From: Portunus trituberculatus
Lineage: Eukaryota; Arthropoda; Malacostraca; Decapoda; Portunidae
Length of the DNA stretch: 64,000 nucleotides
Direction: 5' to 3'
Assembly: GCF_017591435.1 (NCBI RefSeq)
Contig: NC_059300.1
Span: 14,133,460-14,197,459, forward strand
Shown: piece by piece, positions 54,747 to 64,000 of the stretch
How positions within the stretch are numbered: the first letter of the stretch is position 1
How the letters are laid out: the number at the start of each line of letters is the position of its first letter
Notes under the pieces: generated by a model
The model's database searches: none
What the model saw: only the letters and a program-made list of their open reading frames with translations
Told to the model about the DNA's origin: nothing
Made by a program: the position numbers and the translations under genes

Positions 54747-56579
54747 CAGTGGACCCTCAGACTTGTAACAATTTTGTCTTGGAACAAAAATTTCAATATT
54801 TTTAGCCTCAGAGTTGGAATAAATTTCAGAGTTGGAGCAACCTGAAGGCAGCTGAATCCTGGGAATCCATGTGACACTAGTGCCATTGGCTGGAAGTTAA
54901 CATCACTCACTTTTTTTTTTCATTCCACCTTGTGACCTTGCTCATATTTCCAGCTGGGATCAAGACATTTGATGAGTTTTTCATTTGACCAGAGTCACTT
55001 AACTAGGTAGGATGGTTGGATAATACTGTATTTCATACAAGTACACTGATCTGGTAAGTAACAAAAATTCTTAACCACTGTAGTGACAAGGTGTAACAGA
55101 TGTGAAACAAAGAATCCAGTTAGAGCTAACTGACTATGTTAATGGTAGCAGTAGTGCTGCCACCATCCAGTATATTCTTAATACCTGGTTAAGTGACATT
55201 CGCCATGAAACTCACCACCTAAAGGTAAAAACTATTGATTTTACAATAGTTTAATTCTTATTTACTTAGGAAAAAATTTTGTCATCTTGGATTGGATTAA
55301 TTTATTTACATTATTTCCTATGAAGAAAATGGTTTCAGAGTTAAGGGAACTGTGCGGTGGCCATGGTATCGAAAAATCTGAAAAAAAAATCGAAAATCCC
55401 CAAAACACCACCAGAGCATCCCCAAACATATGGCAACATAGTGATGGAGTATTTTGGGGAAATACGCTAAAATACGTGGGGTATTTAAACTTTAAAGGGC
55501 CTCTGCTACGCCCACCGCAGCCCGAGGCTTCCCCCCTCCCCACTCTCTGTACCATAAATGATGATAATAAGCACGGAAAAAGCCATGGAAAGTGATTTCT
55601 TTGGTAAGGAAAGGTGGGCACTGGCAACTCAGTACTATGGCGTACACAGGAACACACCCTCTCCCCTTCCATTTCAGTGTCCATGTGACTGCGATGGGAG
55701 GAGGATCTATTGAGTATCTCGCCCGTTATTTCACACCTTGCAAGCCACAATCCAGCCTATTTTACCTGCCTTTTTTGCCTTACAATGTCTAAACAAATGG
55801 TGCAAGTGGAAATTACAAGTTGTAACGACCATGCATGGATGGAAGACACCCTCGCTTTCGAGCGACTAATAACTACAATCATTGTAGGGGCGGCCAGGTG
55901 CCATATGAGTCGTACAAAATATTCTAAACATGCCTAAAAAGGATATATGATGCACGTGGTGGAGCGTGAGCACGAAATATCCAACCCAGATAAATGTACA
56001 GGGTCATAGAGGATGAAAATGACATCTCTGGGGTTTTTTGCCTTTTTCTCAGTTTCCACTTTTTATCATTGAAATAGAATCTTCTCCCACATTTCTCAAC
56101 AGATTTTCAATTTTGAAGTATAATTTTGAAGCTCAATGAAGATGCTACATTTTCACCTCTTAGAATTTGGAATTTATTTTTTTAAGTGCCGCAATATAAT
56201 TTTATAAAAAAAAAAAATAATAAAATAAATAATGGCCATCAAAAAAAAAAAAAAAAAAAAAAATCAAAATTCTATGAGGTGGAAAGTTTTGATATACGAC
56301 ATACTTCATATCCATACTGGCAAAATTGAAATATGTCCTCTAGTGACAAAGTTTATAGGAAAAATGTTTTTTTTGAATTTATTTTTTTTATTTTTCATGC
56401 AGTTATTTATGGGTCGATTTGTTTGTAACTACTAAACTATCATCGTGTAATAAACATCTATCAGCGAAAAAAAAATTACCCACGTACCTCATTTTTTATT
56501 TTTCAAAAACCTCACCGACGGTCCCCTTAAACAATTTGGACATGGAACAGCCTTTTGAAACGAATTATGTTCCAAGTCT
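54747..56579. mobile_element. T8: TA-target Tigger/mariner-like element interrupted by P2
   Basis: Left TIR CAGTGGACCCTCAGACTTG preceded by TA (54745-54746). The right part resumes after P2 (GAACGAATTATGTTCCAAGTC) but loses its last bases in a T-run at about 56580, so the right TIR is truncated. It lies next to a (TA)n-(CA)n tract. Confidence 0.65.
55345..56526. mobile_element. P2: TTAA-flanked DNA transposon inserted in T8
   Basis: TTAA at 55341-55344 and 56527-56530. The ends read GGGAACTGTGCGGTGG and, inverted, GGGGACCGTCGGTGAG. Removing it with one TTAA rejoins the interrupted T8 sequence (TTTCAGAG-TTAA-ACAATTTGG). No transposase frame is seen. Confidence 0.7.
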
Positions 56580-56849
56580 TTTTTTTTTTCCATGTGTATG
56601 TATCTCAGCACCTGTAGGTAACTTGAAGAGTATGGAAGTGCTGTTAAGCTTCCATCCATTTGTGGCGCAGGCAATTTCAATTATAGTGGTACCCATATTA
56701 GGGCCCATATCATAACCCAAGTGCATTTTGGTTGTAACACCTAGAACCTGGGTATCATTGTGACATGTAGGTAACTTTAAACCACTCAACAAACAGCAAA
56801 GTATCAAGCCGATACATGGTGGAATTTGAACCTACGCATGGACGTCTGC

Positions 56850-58570
56850 CCAATCCCACGCTCACCAAATTATCCACTGTGCCTCCTTTATTTCATCCTG
56901 ATAGCAACACTGCCATCTCGTGTCTCTAAAGCAGAACTCTTCTCTCAAATCTTTGCTAACAACTCATCTTGGATGATTCTGGGCTTGTCCCTCCTGCTCC
57001 TGCTCCCTCTGACTATTTCAATCAAAGTTTTCATAATGTTTTCCATGCCCTTGCTGGCCTAAACCCTTGGAAGGCTTATGGACCTAATGGTGTCCCTCCT
57101 ATTGTTCTCAAAAACAGTGCTTCCATGCTTGCACCTTGCCTGGTCAAACTCTTTCAACTTTGTCTATCAACTTCTACCCATCCTTCTTGCTGGAAATTTG
57201 CCTACATTCAGCCTGTTCCTTAAAAGGGTGACCATTCTAATCCCTCAAACTACTGTCTATAGCTTTAATCTCTTGTTTGTCTAAATTTTTTTAATCTATC
57301 CTCAATAGGAAGATTTTTAAACATCTGTCACTTGACAATCTTCTATCTGGGTGCCAATGTGACTACCATCAAGATCGCTCTACTGGCAATCTTCTGGTGT
57401 TCCTCACTGAAACTTGGTCATTCTCTTTTAGAGATTTTGGTGAAACGTTTGCTATCACATTAGACATATCAAAAGCTTTTGATAAAGTCTGGCACAAAGC
57501 TTTGACTTCAAAACTGCTCTCCTATGGTTTCTATCCTTCTCTCCACAACTTTATCTCAAGTTTCCTTTCCAACCTTTCTATTGCAGCTGTGGTAGATGGC
57601 CACTATTCTCCAAAATCTATTAATAACGGTGTTCCTCAGGGTTCTGTCCTGTCACCCACTCTCTTTCTATTATTCATTAATGACCTTCTTAACCAAACTT
57701 CTTGCCCTATCCACTCCTACGCGAATGATACCACCGTACATCTTTCCACGTCCTATCAGAGATGACCAGCTCTTCAGGAAGTCAACAGATCACGCAGTGA
57801 ACCACAGAACACCTGACTTCTGATTTTTCTAAGATTTCTGATTGGAGCAGAAAAAAACTTAGTAGTGTTCAATGCCTCAAAACTCAATTCCTCCATCTAT
57901 CAACTCGACACAACCTTCTATACAACTATCCCCTCTTCTTCAATGATACTCAACTGTCTCCCTCTTCCATACTGAATATCCTTGGTCTGTCCTTTACTCA
58001 TAATCTTAACTGGAAACTTTACATCTCATTTCTTGCTAAAACAGCTATGAAGTTAGGCATTTTGAGACACCTCCACCAGTTTTTCTCGCTCATCCAACTG
58101 CCAGCTCTGTACAAGGGCCTTATCCATCCTTGTATGGAGCATTCTTTGCATATTTGGGAGAGTTCCACTCACACAGTTTTATTAGATAGGGTGGAATCAA
58201 AAGCTTTTCGTCTCATTAACTCCCCTGCTCTGACTGAGTCTTCAGCCTCTTTCTCACTGCCAAAATGTTGTATCTCTTTCTATCTTTTATCACTATATCC
58301 ATGCTAACTGCTCTACCGATGTTGCTAACTGCATGCCTTCCCTCCTCCTGGCGGCATCACTGCACAAAGCTTTCTTCTTCCTCTCCTTCTCATCCCTATT
58401 CTGTCCAGCTCTCTAACACAAGAGTTAACCAGTATTCTCCTCTTATGTACCCTAGTCCTAGCATTAACTAGAGTACATAAGAGGGGTTTTTGTTGCCCAG
58501 GACCTCTTTGTCATGGAGATCTTTGGAGGGTAAACCCATTTCCCTCACTCACTTTCTGCATGTGTTTCAG
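56850..58570 (+). mobile_element. Family J Jockey-like LINE, most complete copy (J5)
   Basis: Plus-strand ORF2 from before the RT to the 3' UTR. Blocks in order: GLNPWKAYGPNGVPPIVLKN, DISKAFDKVWHKAL, NNGVPQGSVLSPTLFLLFIN, then IHSYANDTTVH where the catalytic YADD has become YAND (57718-57729), and the C-terminal LYKGLIHPCMEHS. Frameshifts and internal deletions are present, including one at the 58439-58484 hairpin. Clade assignment is by motif similarity. Confidence 0.8.
58439..58484. repeat. 18-bp inverted repeat at a deletion junction in J5
   Basis: CCTCTTATGTACCCTAGT, a 10-bp spacer, then ACTAGAGTACATAAGAGG (one mismatch). It replaces about 150 bp of LINE sequence present in J2 and J3. 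Confidence 0.8.
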
Positions 58571-58693
58571 TGTCTGAAAGTAGAATCACATTTGTCCCAA
58601 AACATCAGAAATGTTTAAATAGAAATGGTGATTTTATTGTGGCTTTTCTTCAACCTGTATATTTTACACTTTGGCGGATCTACACTCAACCAA

Positions 58694-60040
<1,347 letters not shown>

Positions 60041-60116
<76 letters not shown>
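60041..60116. repeat. (TA)n microsatellite
   Basis: About 38 TA units, 60 bp left of the SINE. Confidence 0.98.
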
Positions 60117-60119
<3 letters not shown>

Positions 60120-60179
60120 TAAAAATGTGTCACATTTGTTGGATCATCGGGATGTAATATGTCAATGCTAGCCGGAGAC

Positions 60180-60405
60180 CTAAAGTTAAAAGTTAAAGTT
60201 GGTTGGTTTTAGTTCTGGCATCCATCACATCTGATGTTCTCCAGAATGTCAGCCAGGTGAACCCAACTCCCCACTGTGGTGCTCCAACCACAGCAGTAAC
60301 CTCTCAATAAACAGCTTAAACTCACCAGCCCAAGCAAGACTCAGTTTACCGACCTTAGCAATAAGAAGCCAGCGCTTTACCACTGTAATGGCTTGTACTT
60401 AAACA
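60180..60405 (-). mobile_element. tRNA-derived SINE (intact copy)
   Basis: Read on the minus strand: CAGTGGTAAAGCGCTGGC (A box), AAGGTCGGTAAACTGAGTC (B box region), a body ending ACATCAGATGTGATGG, and a short (TTAAAG)-like tail. The first 70 bp resemble a tRNA gene, but the SINE body shows it is not a functional tRNA. Confidence 0.75.
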
Positions 60406-60491
60406 ATTTCTAAAATATTATATAATATCGATGTTACAAATAAACAACAAATATATACAAGTATATATTCTCTCTGTAGTTATTTGATATA

Positions 60492-61023
60492 CAGTAAGTC
60501 GTCCTCATACAGTACTTCATTATACAGTAAATTCACAGTTACGGTGTTTGGTAATTATTACCCTCAATTCTATTTACGGTAAGAAAAATTCACAGATACG
60601 GTATCCGCTCGTGTTTTGTTTACACCGTAACATGGCACCACCAAGCTGGGCTACCACCACAACAATCAGTCTCTTCCTGTGTTCCCCACTGAACACAAAT
60701 GAAATCCTTACGATGTGTTTTTTGTGAATATTATGAGTAAGGGCTGAAATCCCTACTGTCCCTTAGCCTCGGGAGGGACATCACCTGATACAATATGTGG
60801 TGAGTGAAAGGTAAATAATAACATTGTGTTTATTTCTTTTGTGCAGTACTTTACATTTTTTATATGACTATTTTCATGTATTTTCATGTATGTGGGGGTG
60901 ACTTTCGACGTGCTGGAACACATCCCCTATTATTACATGTTATAATGGGTTCGGTATACGGTAATTTCGATTTGCGGTAAGGTTTTCAGGAATGCATATG
61001 TACCGTATAATGAGGACTTACTG
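60492..61023. mobile_element. T6: 532-bp TA-flanked MITE
   Basis: TIRs CAGTAAGTCGTCCTCATAC (left) and, inverted, CAGTAAGTCCTCATTATACG (right), with TA at 60490-60491 and 61024-61025. The size and ends fit a non-autonomous Tigger/mariner-type element. No coding capacity. Confidence 0.82.
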
Positions 61024-61025
61024 TA

Positions 61026-62782
61026 CTAGAATATATGACTGCATAATCTCAAACACTTGGTTCTGGGCACAATGCTTCAAATCATTGCAAACAACAGATA
61101 AAATAGGCAGAGTAAATTATTGTAATATAATCTTCATACAACAAAAATCAATGTTCAATAAATGATGCAAAACTTGGATAAAAGGACTTACAAATGTAAT
61201 ATTAAGTGTAACTAATGTTGATGAAATCAAGTTACATATAACTGGCACCAAAAAAGATCTCAAAATTTTCAGTCAATGTCGTGCCTGTGTCCCATTTAAT
61301 TAGTTTAATCTGGCTACGGCTACATTGGGAGCAGAGCATACGTTTAACCTAGAAATAGGTAATAGTTGTATGCCACCATGGTCTGTTGTAAACAGTGTCT
61401 GTTATATCACAATCAGTTAAAATGAAAGATAATTGTATTTGCTACCTATGCAAACAACACTAAATATTATTTTCATACCTTTGACCACTGACCATTATTA
61501 AGCAAATGTGGCAAAGCTTTATAAGCATATCATTGCTATTATTTCTATCATTTTCAAACCTATCCTTGACAGATGACCTGCATTACTTTGTACAGTGTAG
61601 AAAATACAGATGAGTTGTATCTATGATAATACAGTAATGGCCTATACACAACCTTGTGTCTTGTCATGGTACTTCATGATTTGCCTTTTCTGATTTCCTT
61701 TAAATCTTGAATTCTACATTCAAAAGGATTATAAATATAGAGAATGCAGACAAGCATGTCTCTCAAATCTCTACTTCACTACATCAAGCTTCTCAACCAG
61801 CTTGTCTACTTTTTACAATGTCTAGAATTATAAGTTAAGACTGAATAAAATTATTTCATATGCATACTGAGGTAGAAGAGCAAAGTGTTACATAGTCTGT
61901 ACAGAGTCAAGTAATGGATAAAATAGCATTCAAAGTTTAAACACTGCCAAGATCTGGTGCACCAGAAGAATTGCTAATAGATTTTCATGCTCCAAACTAT
62001 TTCTTGTGATGTTTCTGGAATTAGTTCCCACCAACTAAATATTACTGCAATCTGATGAAAATTACTTTATTTTTAAGGCAAAAGTGTAAATAAAACTATA
62101 GAGAATATACTTTTGAGTAAATTAAAAGAAGTATGAAAAAAGGATGATATGGAAAAAAAAAATAAATAAATAAATAAAATAAATAAATAAAGAAAGAAAA
62201 GGGAACTCGTGTCCTTGGAAGATGAGCCTGATGAGAATGTGACCAATACATATAGTATGTCACAAATTCAACCCCTTTTTCTTTGCTGTAGATTGAAATT
62301 TTTTTTTTTTTTTTTTTTTTTTTGCCCTTAATTATGGTGAGTAAACAACTGCACACTAGGACCAGATGCATTGAGGCTAAAATTTCAGATATAAACACTA
62401 TGAAATCAAGATGGAAATTATACAGTCAGTGTGTTTGTGATTACAACTCCTGCCAATGTGAGTGTCACATTGCACAAACTGGAAACTTACCCATTCTTGG
62501 TATGAAGAAATCTGCTAAGAGAAAGTAACTACAAGGCCACATAGGTTAATCCATCATGTTTTCAGATTAAAGAACAATAAATTAGGTATGTGATATATTG
62601 GCAAGTTACCTTTGTAGCTGTGTTTGCTTTAAACAAAGTGTGATGTGCAATGCCTGGAAAATACACAGGCAACGAATACGTAGTACAAGTGTTAAGTTTC
62701 ACTAGAAAGGTGAAACACATAGAAAAAAATAAGCTGTTTAACTATTGCAATGAAAAGACCAATGAGCAATGAGCAATGAGGG
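61026..62782. other. Intergenic, nothing recognised
   Basis: AT-rich sequence with an (AAAT)n-like run at about 62150-62200 and a poly(T) run at about 62299-62323. No coding exon recognised. Confidence 0.45.
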
Positions 62783-63377
62783 ACATAAGAACATAAGAAA
62801 ATTAAGGAAGGTGCAAGATGCCATCAGGCCTACATGTGACAGTCCTTGTGTGAATAAAACTACCTAAATTCACCTATCATCCCTATCCATATGTTTCTCT
62901 AATCTTTTCTTAAAGCTCTCTATTGACTCAACACTAACAACATGAGCCTGTTCTATTCATCTACTACATTGTTACAGAAACAGTTCCTTCCCATTTCTCT
63001 ACAAAACCTATATTTCTTCAGCTTGAAGCCATTATTTCTGGTTCTATCCTGGCTACTGATCCTAAGAACTTTGCTCATGTATCCTTTGTTATAACCTCTA
63101 TACCACTTAAATACTTCTATCAGGTCCCTCTTAATCTATGTTTCTCTAAGGAATACAAATTTAATATCTTTAATCTCACTTCGTAGGGAATATCCATAAT
63201 TTCCTGTATCCTTTTAGACATTTTCCTTTGCACTGATTCTAATGGACCTATATCCTTCTTATGATGTGGGGACCAGAACTGTACAGCATAATCTAGATGT
63301 TGCCTAATCAGTGCAAAATATAACTTTAATATTACACGAGGATGTGCCTCACCACAACCATGGTGGTTGGCCGTCAC
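62783..63377 (-). mobile_element. Family C CR1-like LINE 3' end
   Basis: Minus-strand relic encoding LIRQHLDYAVQFWSPHHKKD and a following conserved ESVQRKMSKRIQEI segment, then a 3' UTR ending in a short ACATAAGA-type tandem tail on the plus strand (62783-62805). Reads as a third, distinct CR1-type family. Confidence 0.75.
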
Positions 63378-64000
63378 AAAAATAATTTTTAGTTATTTTG
63401 CTGTACACTTTAACTTTCTCTTGATACCTTGTTGTCAAAAATTTTTGGGTGGTCCATCACCATGCTTGTGGTAAGGCACACCCTGGCTTCCCTCATTACT
63501 CCATTTTTTCACTAGTGTACTCATTGTGTTTCCATGGCAATACTAATATAACATTTCTTTTTATTTGTTTTGCCATTCTAGTGATAATCTAACATTCATA
63601 CTATGCAATCATGAGAAGTAGTTTTCAAGGCATTGCACATCAACTCAGTACAGCACTGTTTAAAGTAGCAAATACAACAGTTTTGTTAGCAGAAACAAGG
63701 AACAGTGACAACAGATAATTTTTTTCTTATCTCAACACGTCAAACACAGAATCCTCTATGATGTGCTTTTAAAAAAATATGAGTGGCTAATTTAAGTTAC
63801 CATGTAGTTAATAACTAGTTGTTTTCTCCTGGCAGATTCTTTCAAATACAGAAAGAATAAGTTGGTAATTTGTAATATGTGTCACTTAAGTCAGTGGGAG
63901 CTTCACTGCAAATATTGCTGAGTGTAGTAAACTGATCATTAAGATTTCAATCCACTTGTGCTTAAAAGTATAATAAAAGATGCAAAATAACTCTTTCCCT
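63378..64000. other. Intergenic to window end, nothing recognised
   Basis: Unique AT-rich sequence without a recognised repeat or exon. Confidence 0.45.

Noticed and set aside
60180..60405. A tRNA gene on the minus strand
   Set aside because: The A and B boxes are present, but the sequence continues into a repeated SINE body shared with 20738-21105 and cannot fold as a functional tRNA.

Overview
The window is animal nuclear DNA, most likely from a crustacean and plausibly a decapod. This placement is inference: it rests on the arthropod-like gene structures, the very heavy load of long dinucleotide microsatellites, and the many degraded non-LTR retrotransposons. There is no bacterial gene organisation, no CRISPR array and no rRNA gene. 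Most long open frames are retrotransposon relics, readings of simple repeats, or chance.

Two host genes can be rebuilt from splice signals and protein similarity, and they lie head to head. On the minus strand, two very short exons (8051-7998 and 5041-4992) encode the first 34 residues of WDR59, a GATOR2-complex subunit. The rest of that gene lies left of the window. On the plus strand, ten coding exons between 11386 and 47776 join in frame into a complete 613-residue polypeptide N-acetylgalactosaminyltransferase of the GALNT10 type. It has a type II membrane anchor, a GT-A catalytic domain and a C-terminal ricin-type lectin domain. About 3.3 kb separates the two start codons. No coding exon is convincingly supported to the right of 47776.

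Layout: 1-4230 holds two minus-strand LINE copies (family A here). 4231-8051 is WDR59 5' sequence with long (GA)n tracts. 8052-11385 is the shared upstream region with one small LINE tail. 11386-47776 is the GALNT10-like gene. Its intron 1 holds a minus-strand CR1/L2-like LINE (family B) with an in-frame internal duplication and a TTAA-flanked DNA transposon. Its intron 8 holds a three-level nest of Tigger/pogo-like transposons. Its 13-kb intron 9 holds another such transposon, a 460-bp palindrome and a pile-up of family A LINEs. 47777-64000 holds Jockey-like LINE relics (family J), more TA- and TTAA-flanked transposons, a tRNA-derived SINE, a third LINE tail (family C) and very long (TA)n tracts.

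Two themes recur. Family A LINEs have (AC)n/(TG)n tracts at nearly every junction, on both sides of the insertion, which suggests they target that microsatellite. Several TA-target DNA transposons sit inside (TA)n tracts. Fold-back (inverted) duplications also recur at repeat junctions. I found no clearly new gene system. The most interesting material is this repeat targeting and the rearrangement structures.
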